DNA of 64,000 bases from Flavihumibacter cheonanensis (GTDB lineage: Bacteria; Bacteroidota; Bacteroidia; Chitinophagales; Chitinophagaceae), in contig NZ_JAKRWF010000002.1 of NCBI RefSeq assembly GCF_022352215.1, positions 248,001 through 312,000 on the forward strand, in the 5' to 3' direction. The notes under the pieces were generated by a model. It was not told the origin of the DNA. It did not search any database and saw only the letters and a program-made list of their open reading frames with translations. A program made the translations under genes and the position numbers. Below, one piece after another: positions 45,294 through 54,602 of this stretch (the first letter of the stretch is position 1; every line of letters starts with the position of its first letter).

Positions 45294-45869
45294 ATGTTTT
45301 CTGCATTATTTAAGTATTGCTCACAATTGGTGTCCTTCACAAGGGAAGAGCAGCAAATCATTGAAAGCTATTTTAGTATCAGGCAGGTACCCAAAAAATT
45401 CACACTCATCCAAAATGGCAAAATAGCACGTGAACTGTATTTCATAAACAAGGGCCTGCTGCGCTTGTATTACACCAAAGACACAGAAGATATTACCGCA
45501 TTCATTTTTCGGGAACACCTCTTTGCCAGTTCCTATGACAGTTTTCTCCGGCAGGCTCCAAGCATACAGGGATTAGACACGCTGGAAGATGCTGAATTGC
45601 TGGTGATCACCTACGATGATCTCAATACGCTTTATAAGAAAGTGCCCCGTATGGAAATCCTGGCAAGGAAAATTGCGGAACAACGCTTTATTAATGCTCA
45701 ACTGATTTTGTCTTCCTATATTCTTGATAGTCCCGAAGAACGCTGGAAAAAATTTGAAGCAACAAATGGAGACCTCCTGCTTCGCGTACCGCATCATATG
45801 ATTGCTTCCTTCCTTGGTATTACCCCGGTTTCTCTTAGTCGCATCCGGAAGCGCTTACAGGGTTCCTGA
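45294..45869 (+). CDS. Crp/Fnr-family cyclic-nucleotide-binding regulator
   Basis: This 191-residue regulator has a cNMP-binding domain (FTLIQNGKIARELYFINKGLLRLYY, about 33-57) and a C-terminal HTH ending HMIASFLGITPVSLSRIRKRL. The ATG at 45294 is preferred; an upstream reading would overlap the previous gene by 61 bp. It resembles the other three short Crp/Fnr regulators in the window and is followed 71 bp later by an SRPBCC gene, a pairing seen twice here. Confidence 0.88.
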   Translation: MFSALFKYCSQLVSFTREEQQIIESYFSIRQVPKKFTLIQNGKIARELYFINKGLLRLYYTKDTEDITAFIFREHLFASSYDSFLRQAPSIQGLDTLEDAELLVITYDDLNTLYKKVPRMEILARKIAEQRFINAQLILSSYILDSPEERWKKFEATNGDLLLRVPHHMIASFLGITPVSLSRIRKRLQGS

Positions 45870-45940
45870 AATTTTCTTTACAAAAGTTAATGAAACCCCG
45901 ATTGGGTTGGTACTAGCTTTGCTCCAGCAAATCAAACAAC

Positions 45941-46369
45941 ATGAACAAAGAAATCAAAACCGAAATCATTATCAATGCCAGCAGGGAAAAGATATGGAAC
46001 GTCTTAACCGACTTTGAAGCGTATCCGCAATGGAATCCATTTGTTGTCAGGATTGAAGGCAAGCCTATTAAAGGAACCCGCTTGAAAAATACCCTGCAAA
46101 ATGGCGATAAACAATTTCAATTCAAACCCATTGTTACTGCTGCAGAACCTGGTAAATCCTTCGCCTGGCTCGGCTCCGTACTGATGAAAGGAATATTCGA
46201 CGGACATCACTCCTTTGAATTGGAAGAGGTTGGTAATGGACAGGTAAAGCTCATCCATTCTGAAAAATTCTCCGGGATACTTAGTGGCTTTATTCTTAAA
46301 AAAATTGGAGCAGAAACAAGACAGAATTTTGTTAAATTCAATGAAGCACTAAAGAACAGAGTGGAATAA
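45941..46369 (+). CDS. SRPBCC (START-like) protein
   Basis: This 142-residue cytoplasmic protein has a START-type fold: EIKTEIIINASREKIWNVLTDFEAYPQWNPFVVRIEG (about 4-40), then a GILSGFILKKIGAETRQNFVKFNEALK helix. The family binds or turns over hydrophobic ligands, and members of this kind are annotated as polyketide cyclases, without proof. It is followed 13 bp downstream by an acyltransferase gene. Confidence 0.85.
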   Translation: MNKEIKTEIIINASREKIWNVLTDFEAYPQWNPFVVRIEGKPIKGTRLKNTLQNGDKQFQFKPIVTAAEPGKSFAWLGSVLMKGIFDGHHSFELEEVGNGQVKLIHSEKFSGILSGFILKKIGAETRQNFVKFNEALKNRVE

Positions 46370-46382
46370 TAGTGCACCCCAT

Positions 46383-47450
46383 ATGAAGCCCAACCGCATC
46401 GCGTACATTGATAACATCAAAGTGTTGCTGACCTGCCTGGTGGTTGCCCACCACGCTGCCCAGGCATACGGACCAACAGGTGGTGTATGGGTGGTGGACG
46501 ACCCGTTGAAAGCACAATGGCTTGGGAAGTTCTTCTTTGTTAATGCTTCCTATATGATGGGTTTGTATTTTTTTATTTCGGGATACTTTATGGTATTTAG
46601 TGTACGAAATAAAACCGCGACTGTCTTTCTGAAGGATCGGCTGAAAAGACTGGGCATACCCTTGTTGTTTTTTACGTTCCTTGTATTTCTTCCTTTCAAT
46701 TACCTGGGCGCAGATAAACCCGGCAACCTGGTGAGTTTTTTTCTGGATACCTATTTCAACAAGCCTCCTATTGCAACGGGACATTTATGGTTTGTGGCAT
46801 CGCTGCTTGCCTATTCTATTATCTACCTTGTGTTTTTCCATAAACTGTTTCTTAAATGGGCTTCAGGTAATCGGTCGCTGAAAGTCTTGCACCTATTGGT
46901 GTTTGCCGCAATTATTATTTTATTCGGTGCCGTGATCAGGACCTGGTACCCTATTGATGCCTGGCGCACCTGGGTCATTCCAATTGAACCGGCACACCTG
47001 CCCCAGTATTTATTGCTCTTTCTTGGGGGTACTTATTTTCATCATGCGAACTGGCTGAAAGAGCTTAACTGGAAACATGCTCTACCCTTTACAATATTAA
47101 CTGTTATCGGGTACAGTACCAGTAGTTACTGGATCGGCTCAGCTTTCAGCAAATGGATTTCAGAGCCGTTGCTGGAAACCCTGCTCTGTTTCAGTATCAG
47201 TATCAGTCTGATGGCAGGTTTTAGGCAAGGGTTCAATCAACCTAATTCACTCATGAAGCTCCTTTCGGACAATGCGTATGGAATTTACCTGGTTCACCTG
47301 CTCCTTGTTATTGTACTGCAAATCCTGGTGCTGAATTTTAATTGGAATCCTAATTTGAAGTTTATTCTTGTTACAATTGTCGGGATTGGCAGTTCATTGC
47401 TGGTAACTCACCTGTTGCGAAAAATTCCTGCAGTTAAAAGAATAATTTAG
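46383..47450 (+). CDS. Acyltransferase_3-family membrane protein
   Basis: This 355-residue integral membrane protein has about ten hydrophobic spans and the family opening RIAYIDNIKVLLTCLVVAHHAAQAYG (about 5-30), with the catalytic-type His pair in VAHHAA, plus a FISGYFM segment near 62. These enzymes acylate sugars or other surface groups. The gene follows the SRPBCC gene by 13 bp and converges with the serine-hydrolase fusion gene. The acceptor is not known; a link to the surface glycan is speculation. Confidence 0.88.
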   Translation: MKPNRIAYIDNIKVLLTCLVVAHHAAQAYGPTGGVWVVDDPLKAQWLGKFFFVNASYMMGLYFFISGYFMVFSVRNKTATVFLKDRLKRLGIPLLFFTFLVFLPFNYLGADKPGNLVSFFLDTYFNKPPIATGHLWFVASLLAYSIIYLVFFHKLFLKWASGNRSLKVLHLLVFAAIIILFGAVIRTWYPIDAWRTWVIPIEPAHLPQYLLLFLGGTYFHHANWLKELNWKHALPFTILTVIGYSTSSYWIGSAFSKWISEPLLETLLCFSISISLMAGFRQGFNQPNSLMKLLSDNAYGIYLVHLLLVIVLQILVLNFNWNPNLKFILVTIVGIGSSLLVTHLLRKIPAVKRII

Positions 47451-47462
47451 CACATTTGGTAT

Positions 47463-49661
47463 TCATCGTACTTCCATTAACCGGTTCAATGCAGCAATCA
47501 CTGTTTCCGGTTTTTCATTCTGTATAAAATGACCGCTTTCCACTAATTCAAACCGACTGTTTTTATTTTTTCCAGACCAACTTCTTAGTTCATCGATCCA
47601 GATTTTCTTTAACGGAATTTCGGCCTCCGACCATTCCTTAAAACTTCCTGCAGCCAATACTTCTATCTTTCCTTTATACTGTTGATCTGAAATGGAAGCC
47701 TGCATCATGGTGGGCAACATTGCATCGAATTCATCCTGCGCTGCCTGGTTGCCGGCATATCGGGTGGTAAAAATTCCTGTATAGATATCCGGATATTCTT
47801 TTGCCATCCGGTCATAACTTTCTTTTGTTGCCGGATCCACCAATAACAATCCTTTTGTTTCGGCTGGATACTTCCCAGCAAACGTTCTGGCAAATGCACC
47901 GCCCCAACTCCAGCCACCAATGATATATGGTCCTTTTATACCGGCCTTCTTAAGTGCTTCATATAATTCTGCGGCAACCCGGTCGGCTGTTCTTGGCTGT
48001 GAACAAGTAATGGATTGCCTATAACCCGGACGATCATACGTAATTACAATGGCGCGTTTAGCTAGTTCCGGAACAATCCTACTCCAACTGGTATGATCGC
48101 TGTTACCACCAGCCTCTAACACAATAACCGGACCTTTGCTTCCTGTTTTATACAATACCATTTCATGCCCGTCCACCATCACACGAATCGTATCAGGCCG
48201 GTTTGAAAAACCAGCAATTCTGACCGAGGCGCGCCTGTAGCGACTGGAATCTAACTGTACAGACTTCTGATAATTTGCTACCGCCTGGTCATATTTGCCT
48301 GCATTCGCCAATGCTTCTCCATAACTGTCATATACATTTGAAGAGTTGGGAAACAATTTCGTATTCAATTCAAATAGCTTCAATGCCCCGGGTAAATCCT
48401 GTTGTTCATTCATGCGCTCATACCCCCATCTATTGATCAATCGCTCCGCTCCAGCAAGTGTGTATTGTTTCTTTTCAGCTTCCGGAATGGTCGCAAAATA
48501 ATCAGTTGCTTCTGCAATGGAACTGCTCTCTATCTTTTTGCGAATGGCGTAGGAAAGTGTTGGTTTTTTTGGTTCCAAAGGAAGTCCATAAACTGTTGCG
48601 ATTATATCCCTAAACAATAGCGCGGTATTATTGGAAGCATTATCCAGTACTGTAATAAAAATTCTCTCTTCCGGAAACCTGGCTAGCTCTGTCATAAATC
48701 CATTTATTCCACCATTGTGCCAGATCATATTGATCACCTTCTTAGGATCCGGCGTTTGAATTTGTTCATTAAACCAGCCATAACCCGCCTTTATATTTTT
48801 ATCCAGTTCAAGATAGCCATCAAACATTTTTTTCTTCAGGGAGTCAGCCATTAACCTATTCCCATACAATGCCAGGTTCCAAATCATCAGATCTTCCACA
48901 CTTGAATACATAGAACCTGCTGCGTACGGCAATCCCATATTCAGGTAAGATGCATGTTGATACCCGGATAATTTAGTTTCATACCCGGATGCCCTTCCCG
49001 GTATGATATATTCATGCATATCATAGCCCGTTTGTTTCATGCCAAGTGGCTCCAGAATCCTTTGCTTCAATAACTGCTCATAGGTTTTTCCCGTCATTTT
49101 TTCAAGAATGGCACCCAGGATAAAATAACCTGAATTGCTGTAGGAAAATTGAGTCCCCGGCTTAAATTCCAGATCACCGCTGCAATAGATCCGAACAAAA
49201 TCAATTACACTATAGGGCTTGACAGAATTGGGAAAAAAAGATTCATTTTCGGTATAATTGGGAATACCGGAACTATGGGTTAACAACTGATGGATACTTA
49301 CCTGGCTGCCTGTTTCTTTTCTGTAATTGGTAAGATAGTCGGTGATTTTTCCATTGAGATTCAGTTTGCCCTCCTGTACCAATTGAAGAATCAACATTGC
49401 TGTAAATTGTTTGGTCACCGACCCTAACCGAAACCTGGTTTGAGTAGTATTGGGAATCTGCCATTCGTGATTGGCCATTCCGACTGCACCCTTATACACA
49501 ATAGTATTTCCATTAGCCACCAGCACTGCCCCACTGAATAGACCGTTATCATGATAATACTTCACCAGATTAGCGATACTATCTGATACTGATTGAGTTT
49601 TTGCTGTCAATACACTAACTGTAAAGCACAGCAGGAGCAGGCTTTGTTTCATAACACTCAT
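47463..49661 (-). CDS. Beta-lactamase/TPR/alpha-beta-hydrolase fusion
   Basis: This 732-residue secreted protein joins three modules. Residues about 25-360 form a beta-lactamase-like serine hydrolase with SVTK (S81, K84) and YSN (Y174, N176). Residues about 405-485 contain TPR-type helices (NRWGYERMNEQQDLPGALKL, YDSYGEALANAGKYDQAVANYQKSV). Residues about 495-732 are an alpha/beta hydrolase with a GWSWGG elbow (S585), D609 and H711. Both catalytic centres look intact. The signal peptide ends near residue 23. The combined protein is unusual; both domains may act on related esters or amides. It is divergent from the Crp/Fnr gene at 49736 and convergent with the acyltransferase gene. Confidence 0.9.
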   Translation of the reverse strand: MSVMKQSLLLLCFTVSVLTAKTQSVSDSIANLVKYYHDNGLFSGAVLVANGNTIVYKGAVGMANHEWQIPNTTQTRFRLGSVTKQFTAMLILQLVQEGKLNLNGKITDYLTNYRKETGSQVSIHQLLTHSSGIPNYTENESFFPNSVKPYSVIDFVRIYCSGDLEFKPGTQFSYSNSGYFILGAILEKMTGKTYEQLLKQRILEPLGMKQTGYDMHEYIIPGRASGYETKLSGYQHASYLNMGLPYAAGSMYSSVEDLMIWNLALYGNRLMADSLKKKMFDGYLELDKNIKAGYGWFNEQIQTPDPKKVINMIWHNGGINGFMTELARFPEERIFITVLDNASNNTALLFRDIIATVYGLPLEPKKPTLSYAIRKKIESSSIAEATDYFATIPEAEKKQYTLAGAERLINRWGYERMNEQQDLPGALKLFELNTKLFPNSSNVYDSYGEALANAGKYDQAVANYQKSVQLDSSRYRRASVRIAGFSNRPDTIRVMVDGHEMVLYKTGSKGPVIVLEAGGNSDHTSWSRIVPELAKRAIVITYDRPGYRQSITCSQPRTADRVAAELYEALKKAGIKGPYIIGGWSWGGAFARTFAGKYPAETKGLLLVDPATKESYDRMAKEYPDIYTGIFTTRYAGNQAAQDEFDAMLPTMMQASISDQQYKGKIEVLAAGSFKEWSEAEIPLKKIWIDELRSWSGKNKNSRFELVESGHFIQNEKPETVIAALNRLMEVR

Positions 49662-49735
49662 AAGTTAGCCAAAATCCATCAGTATTATAATTATATGTCA
49701 TGTTTTAATTCTGCGTTGCCCTTAACTTCGGGATT

Positions 49736-50293
49736 ATGTCATCCATTTTATCAGGCGGATTTGGAAATTTCAGTCTCTCAGAAATGGACCTGCTGCAATC
49801 TGCCTTATTGCCGAAAGAAATTACAAAGGGAGCCTGTCTGCTGAAACCCGGACAAATCTGCCAGTCCCTGTATTTTATCAGCTCAGGTTCTTTTATTCAG
49901 TTTAAAGAGAAGGATGAAATCGATCAGCAGATCATTGACCTGCACGTGGACCAGGAATGGATGCTCAACCAGCAAAGTTTTGTCAGGCAACAACCCTCCG
50001 AAACTTTTATCCAGGCCTTTATGGATAGCCATGTGTATGAATTAACCATAACGAAGCTGCATGAGTTGATTAATCGTTCATCTTCTTTTTTTCAACTGGC
50101 CCGCTTACTCGAACCTACGCCCTCCCGAATAAAACTTTTTGACGACCAGTTGAGTCCGGTCGCGAAATACCAGTTTGTACTGGACCACAGACCCTCCTTA
50201 CTACAAGCATTCCCATTAAAAATAATTGCCTCCTACCTCAAGATCACACCAGAAACCCTGAGTAGGGTTAGGGAAAAATTATCCAGCCGCTGA
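49736..50293 (+). CDS. Crp/Fnr-family cyclic-nucleotide-binding regulator
   Basis: This 185-residue regulator has a cNMP-binding domain (GACLLKPGQICQSLYFISSGSFIQF, about 26-50) and a C-terminal HTH ending LKIIASYLKITPETLSRVREKL. It is divergent from the large serine-hydrolase fusion with a 74-bp gap between starts, so the fusion is its obvious candidate target. The cNMP pocket residues are not conserved with E. coli Crp. Confidence 0.86.
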   Translation: MSSILSGGFGNFSLSEMDLLQSALLPKEITKGACLLKPGQICQSLYFISSGSFIQFKEKDEIDQQIIDLHVDQEWMLNQQSFVRQQPSETFIQAFMDSHVYELTITKLHELINRSSSFFQLARLLEPTPSRIKLFDDQLSPVAKYQFVLDHRPSLLQAFPLKIIASYLKITPETLSRVREKLSSR

Positions 50294-50420
50294 TCGTACT
50301 TGATTTGAATCAAGCAACAACTTGAAACAGCGCCAGTAGTTTTGGTACTATTAATAATAAGCACATGCTTCACTGCTTCAGTTTAATTTTATTCAGGAAA
50401 TCCCCTTCAAAAGATCAAGT

Positions 50421-50792
50421 ATGACAAATAAAGTCCTCAGCATTCGCCCCTTTATTGGCGCCAAAGATTTTGAACGTTCCCGCGAATTTTACCGGGATCT
50501 TGGTTTTGAAGAAATGGTACTGGAAAAAAACCTCTGCGTGTATAAACTTGGTAACCTGTCTTTTTACCTGCAGAATGCCTATGTAAAAGACTGGATAGAC
50601 AATACTATGGTTTTTATGGAAGTGGCAGATGTCGAGTCCTTCTACCAGGAACTCAGCCAGCTAAACCTGCCCTCCAAATATCCGGAAGTTCGCCTCCTGC
50701 CCATCCGTTATAATCACTGGGGTGATGAATGTTTTCTTCACGACCCCTCTGGTATTTTATGGCATTTCGGAACGTTTAAAACTACTTCTTAA
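50421..50792 (+). CDS. VOC-family (glyoxalase-like) protein
   Basis: This 123-residue protein has the VOC fold pattern (LSIRPFIGAKDFERSREFYRDLGF, then SFYLQNAYVKDW, then GDECFLHDPSGILWHFG). The final acidic residue and two His positions could coordinate a metal, though the N-terminal metal His is not seen. Its end overlaps the end of the convergent lipoprotein gene by 11 bp. Substrate is unknown; resistance and dioxygenase-like relatives share this fold. Confidence 0.82.
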   Translation: MTNKVLSIRPFIGAKDFERSREFYRDLGFEEMVLEKNLCVYKLGNLSFYLQNAYVKDWIDNTMVFMEVADVESFYQELSQLNLPSKYPEVRLLPIRYNHWGDECFLHDPSGILWHFGTFKTTS

Positions 50793-51243
50793 ACAGGGAA
50801 TCCGCTACCCGTAAACTTTCCAGAATCGCATTCTTCACCTTATCTACTTTTTCCTGCTCGGTTTTAAGATAGGTGAGCCGCACTTCCTGGTTATCACGGG
50901 CGGAGTCTACATTGAACTCCTCCATCCAGGTATTCATGCCGTATTCTGCATAATTCAGGTCTTCCTGTAAGTCCATCAGCGCCTGTTGCAGGGTTTCCTT
51001 ATTGGCACCAGATGTTTTATTCAAACTATCCAAAGCCGCCTGGGCCTGCTTCTGAGCTTCTTTGATCTTGCCCATTTTTGCCATCCCCACATCATGTCCC
51101 TCCATTACCAGTTTGAACAGGCTATCCTCAGGGGTTTTAGCCACATCCGAAAAGCCATCGGTACGATGTCCTGCATGCTCATCTGCATTATTACAGGCAG
51201 TTAACAACAAAATACCGGCGGCCAAAAGGAGGGATGCTTTCAT
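50782..51243 (-). CDS. Helical lipoprotein of unknown function
   Basis: This 153-residue protein has a lipobox LLTAC (Cys at about 17), a His/Asp-rich stretch DEHAGH (about 21-26) and an extended helical body with heptad-like runs (MGKIKEAQKQAQAALDSLNK). It resembles small Bacteroidota lipoproteins sometimes labelled viral A-type inclusion protein, a name without functional value. It runs divergently from paaZ and converges with the VOC gene. Confidence 0.75.
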   Translation of the reverse strand: MKASLLLAAGILLLTACNNADEHAGHRTDGFSDVAKTPEDSLFKLVMEGHDVGMAKMGKIKEAQKQAQAALDSLNKTSGANKETLQQALMDLQEDLNYAEYGMNTWMEEFNVDSARDNQEVRLTYLKTEQEKVDKVKNAILESLRVADSLFKK

Positions 51244-51342
51244 AATTTGTGGTTTTCAATAGTGCAAATATGCAAGGTTTTAGCATTTCATCCCACCCTA
51301 ATCCTTGCATTATGAACTATTTTGCAATTTCAAATGCTTGCT

Positions 51343-53403
51343 ATGAATAAATTGGAAAACTTTGTTACCGGTCGGTGGATCACTGGCGATGGAGAAGGCC
51401 AGGCTCTGTTTAATGCGGTTACCGGTGAAACGCTGGCCCATGCCAGTTCAAAAGGGCTCGATTTTAAAGCGATGACGGAGTATGCCCGCACGGTGGGTAA
51501 TCCTGCCCTTCGCAAAATGACTTTTCATGAAAGAGGTCGCATGCTTCGCGCGCTGGCCCTGCATCTTCAAAAAGAATTACCCCGCTTTTATGAAATCTCT
51601 TACCAGACCGGCGCCACCAGGGCCGATAGCTGGATTGATATTGAAGGGGGGATTGGCAACCTGTTTTCATATGCCTCCCTTCGAAGAAAATTCCCCAACC
51701 AGCCTTATACCATGGATGGCGAAAGTCATAACCTGAGCAAGGCTTCCACTTTTATGGGAACCCACCTACTTGTTCCAAAAGAAGGGGTAGCCGTCCATAT
51801 TAATGCTTTCAATTTTCCGGTTTGGGGCATGCTCGAAAAAGTAGCTGTTAACTGGCTGGCTGGTATGCCTGCAATTGTAAAACCCGCCACCGTTACCTGT
51901 TTTCTGACTGAAGCTGTTGTGCGCTCTATTGTAGATTCGGGTATCCTGCCCCCCGGTGCGCTCCAGCTGATCTGTGGCTCTGCCGGCGATCTGCTGGACC
52001 ATGTGCAAAGCCAGGATGTGATCACATTTACAGGATCTGCTTCCACCGGTTTGAAACTCAAATCACACCCGATAATCCTGCGCGAATCGGTTCCCTTTAA
52101 TATGGAAGCCGATTCCCTGAACTGTATCATCCTGGGTGAAGATGTAGAGCCCGGATCACCTGATTGGGATGTCTTCATTAAAGAAGTGCGAAAGGAAATG
52201 ACAGTGAAGGCAGGCCAAAAATGTACTGCCATCCGTCGGGTTTTTGTACCAGAGAATAAGATGGAAGCGGTCTGGAAAGCAGTGGCTAACGCCCTCGAAC
52301 AAACGACAATCGGCAATCCTAAAAATGAAAAAGTGAGAATGGGGGCACTAGCCGGACAAACACAAAAATCTGAAGTGCTGGAACAGGTGAGCAAACTGCT
52401 GGCAGGTTCTCAGTTGGTATATGGATCGCTGGATAGTGTGCAGGTAATTGATGCCGATCCTTCAAAAGGAGCTTTTATCAGTCCGCTTTTATTAGTGAAT
52501 GATAAACCCTTCCAACAGTCAGCCTCACACGAAGTAGAAGCCTTCGGTCCGGTTAGTACCATCATGCCTTATAAATCTGCTTCAGATGCGATTGCATTAT
52601 CACGGATGGGTAAAGGCTCCCTGGTGAGTTCTATTGTTACCAGTGATCCTGGCCTGGCCCGCGATTATGTATTGGGTGCTGGTCCCTGGCATGGCCGCAT
52701 CCTGGTTTTAAACCAGTCCTGCGCAAAAGAATCTACCGGGCATGGATCTCCTCTCCCTCTATTGGTGCATGGGGGTCCGGGGCGTGCAGGAGGAGGAGAA
52801 GAAATGGGGGGAATCAGAGGCGTCAAACATTATATGCAGCGACTGGCCATACAGGGCAGCCCCGATATGATTACTGCCATCACACAAGTGTATCAACCAG
52901 GCACCAATGGCCGGGAAGACCGGATCCATCCATTCCGGAAATACTTTGAGGAACTGCAGGTAGGGGATCAGTTGCTGACAGGAAAACGCACCATTACTGA
53001 GACAGATATCGTAAATTTTGCTAACTTAAGCTGGGACCATTTCTACGCCCATACCGATCATACTTCCCTTGAAGGAACCTTGTTTGAAAAGCCGGTAGCC
53101 CATGGTTACCTGATACTGAGTGCCGCAGCCGGACTCTTTGTAGACAGCAGTGCCAAAGGCCCCGTACTTCTGAATTATGGAATCGATGAATTGCGCTTTG
53201 TGAAACCTGTGTATGCGGGTTCAACTATCCAGGTGCGCTTTACCTGCAAGGAAAAAATCGACCAGGAAAAGAAACTGGATACTGATTTGCCAAAAGGAAT
53301 CGTTAAATGGATGGTGGAAGTGATGGACGAGACCGGCGAGCAAGTAGCAATTGCAACTATTTTAACAATGGTGCAAAAGCAATCGGATGAACCAAGTAAA
53401 TAA
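51343..53403 (+). CDS. paaZ: Phenylacetate-degradation bifunctional protein PaaZ
   Basis: This 686-residue protein is a bifunctional oxepin-CoA hydrolase/3-oxo-5,6-dehydrosuberyl-CoA semialdehyde dehydrogenase. The N-terminal aldehyde dehydrogenase part has the general base E255 and nucleophile C294 (GQKCTAIR), and the C-terminal MaoC-type hydratase part has the ring-opening pair D565 and H570 (DHFYAHTDH). Residue positions agree closely with E. coli PaaZ (E256, C295). The start ATG at 51343 gives [12 protein letters not shown], aligned to the family; an earlier reading from 51322 adds seven residues. A further hydratase gene follows 33 bp downstream, while the epoxidase subunits and ligase are not in this window. 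Confidence 0.96.
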   Translation: MNKLENFVTGRWITGDGEGQALFNAVTGETLAHASSKGLDFKAMTEYARTVGNPALRKMTFHERGRMLRALALHLQKELPRFYEISYQTGATRADSWIDIEGGIGNLFSYASLRRKFPNQPYTMDGESHNLSKASTFMGTHLLVPKEGVAVHINAFNFPVWGMLEKVAVNWLAGMPAIVKPATVTCFLTEAVVRSIVDSGILPPGALQLICGSAGDLLDHVQSQDVITFTGSASTGLKLKSHPIILRESVPFNMEADSLNCIILGEDVEPGSPDWDVFIKEVRKEMTVKAGQKCTAIRRVFVPENKMEAVWKAVANALEQTTIGNPKNEKVRMGALAGQTQKSEVLEQVSKLLAGSQLVYGSLDSVQVIDADPSKGAFISPLLLVNDKPFQQSASHEVEAFGPVSTIMPYKSASDAIALSRMGKGSLVSSIVTSDPGLARDYVLGAGPWHGRILVLNQSCAKESTGHGSPLPLLVHGGPGRAGGGEEMGGIRGVKHYMQRLAIQGSPDMITAITQVYQPGTNGREDRIHPFRKYFEELQVGDQLLTGKRTITETDIVNFANLSWDHFYAHTDHTSLEGTLFEKPVAHGYLILSAAAGLFVDSSAKGPVLLNYGIDELRFVKPVYAGSTIQVRFTCKEKIDQEKKLDTDLPKGIVKWMVEVMDETGEQVAIATILTMVQKQSDEPSK

Positions 53404-53436
53404 GCAAGCGTTTTAAATAAAGTAAATTAAAAACCT

Positions 53437-54219
53437 ATGATCCATGAAGTTCAGGGCGGCCATGTGCAGGCCGAAATACATAAAGGCATAGCTACCATTG
53501 AGTTCTTTCACCCCCAGGGAAATTCACTGCCGGGTAAATTATTGAATGAATTGGCAAAGGAAATTCATTCCGCAGGTCATAATAAAGAAGTGCGTGTGAT
53601 TGTGCTGCGATCGGCGGGTGAGAAAGCGTTTTGTGGTGGTGCTTCCTTTGATGAATTAATGGCGATTACCACCCCGGAAGAAGGGCAGGCTTTCTTTAAT
53701 GGGTTTGCCCAGGTGATCAATGCCATGCGTAAGGTGCCGGTGCTGATCATCGGCCGGATACATGGAAAATGTGTGGGTGGTGGAGTCGGTTTGGCAGCTG
53801 CTTGTGATTATGCCATCGCCGTCGAAGGGGCTGAAATAAAACTCAGCGAACTGGCTGTTGGAATCGGACCCTTTGTAGTTGGACCAGCAGTTGAAAGAAA
53901 AATAGGAACCTCTGCATTTTCTCAGTTGGCTATTGATGCCGCGATGTGGAGAAATGGTGACTGGGCCCGCAGAAAAGGTCTCTTTGCAGAACTCCATCCA
54001 AATCTGGATAGTATGGATGAATCCATCTTCCGGTTATCTACTACCCTGGCTGCTTCATCACCAGAAGCCATGCAGGAAATGAAAAAAATGTTCTGGAAAG
54101 GCACGGATCACTGGGACCAGCTGCTGACGGAGCGTGCTGCCATCAGCGGCCGCCTGGTGCTGAGTTCCTTCACCCGAACAGCCATTCAAAAATTCAAAGA
54201 AAAGGCAGTAAAAGCCTGA
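53437..54219 (+). CDS. Enoyl-CoA hydratase/isomerase family protein
   Basis: This 260-residue crotonase-fold protein has the oxyanion region CVGGGVGLAAACD (112-124) and a Glu in SELAVGI (E138). The first catalytic Glu of classical enoyl-CoA hydratases corresponds to G118 here, so only one of the two catalytic glutamates remains. Such single-Glu variants include isomerases of the PaaG type. Being 33 bp downstream of paaZ, it probably works in the phenylacetate pathway as hydratase or isomerase; which step is undecided. Confidence 0.88.
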   Translation: MIHEVQGGHVQAEIHKGIATIEFFHPQGNSLPGKLLNELAKEIHSAGHNKEVRVIVLRSAGEKAFCGGASFDELMAITTPEEGQAFFNGFAQVINAMRKVPVLIIGRIHGKCVGGGVGLAAACDYAIAVEGAEIKLSELAVGIGPFVVGPAVERKIGTSAFSQLAIDAAMWRNGDWARRKGLFAELHPNLDSMDESIFRLSTTLAASSPEAMQEMKKMFWKGTDHWDQLLTERAAISGRLVLSSFTRTAIQKFKEKAVKA

Positions 54220-54226
54220 TCTTCTC

Positions 54227-54257
54227 CCCACCCGTCCGGTGGCACCGGACGGGTGGG
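54227..54257. repeat. GC-rich palindrome, copy 1
   Basis: A perfect 31-bp palindrome with 15-bp arms around a single G centre at 54242; the core arm is CACCCGTCCGGTG. It lies between the convergent ends of the enoyl-CoA hydratase-like gene (stop 54219) and the 112-residue ORF (stop 54259). No T run flanks it, so it is not a classical terminator, although the folded RNA would be stable. The flanking CCC and GGG extend the pairing beyond the shared core. Confidence 0.88.
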
Positions 54258-54258
54258 A

Positions 54259-54597
54259 TTACCAGCGATCTTCTTCATTCTCCGGCGGCGGTTGTTGAAA
54301 CTGCTGCCGGGTTTTTATTTTCTGTAGCTGACGTTCTATGATCAGGTCTGCAATGATGAAGGCCGCATCCTCTCCAACTTTCTCTTGCAGTAGGAATTTT
54401 AGCTTGTTTTCACTGATATCCACGCGGTACAAGACCCGGATCAGCTCGGAAAAGTTGTGCTGAATTAGCTCATTCACCCATGCCGCCAGTGCAGTACGCA
54501 ATCCTGACCAACCTTCGGTATACGGAACCAGGTCCTGCCCGGTCAGTTTTTCCAGCTCCTGCTGAACTACTAATATATCGTCTAAAGAATTTTCCAT
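54259..54597 (-). CDS. Small hypothetical protein between two palindromes
   Basis: This 112-residue soluble, helix-rich protein (MENSLDDILVVQQELEKL at its start; EDAAFIIADLIIERQLQKIK near the end) has no recognised family. The start is the ATG at 54597. A longer reading to 54774 would run through the palindrome and into the TIGR02757 gene on the same strand, so it is rejected. It is bounded on both sides by copies of the GC-rich palindrome: one 2 bp beyond its stop, the other 5 bp upstream of its start. The TIGR02757 gene is its upstream neighbour, 40 bp away. Confidence 0.72.
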   Translation of the reverse strand: MENSLDDILVVQQELEKLTGQDLVPYTEGWSGLRTALAAWVNELIQHNFSELIRVLYRVDISENKLKFLLQEKVGEDAAFIIADLIIERQLQKIKTRQQFQQPPPENEEDRW

Positions 54598-54602
54598 GTA
54601 AT

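Noticed and set aside
50337-50344. TAGTTTTG, an exact TAnnTTTG match upstream of the VOC gene
   Set aside because: The nearest TTG elements are 12 and 29 bp away, outside the normal spacing of 19-21 bp, so it was not called as a promoter.
51726-52394. 222-residue minus-strand frame opposite paaZ
   Set aside because: It lies wholly within paaZ on the other strand, has low-complexity Ser/Pro-rich composition and no domain, while paaZ is clearly real with conserved catalytic residues.
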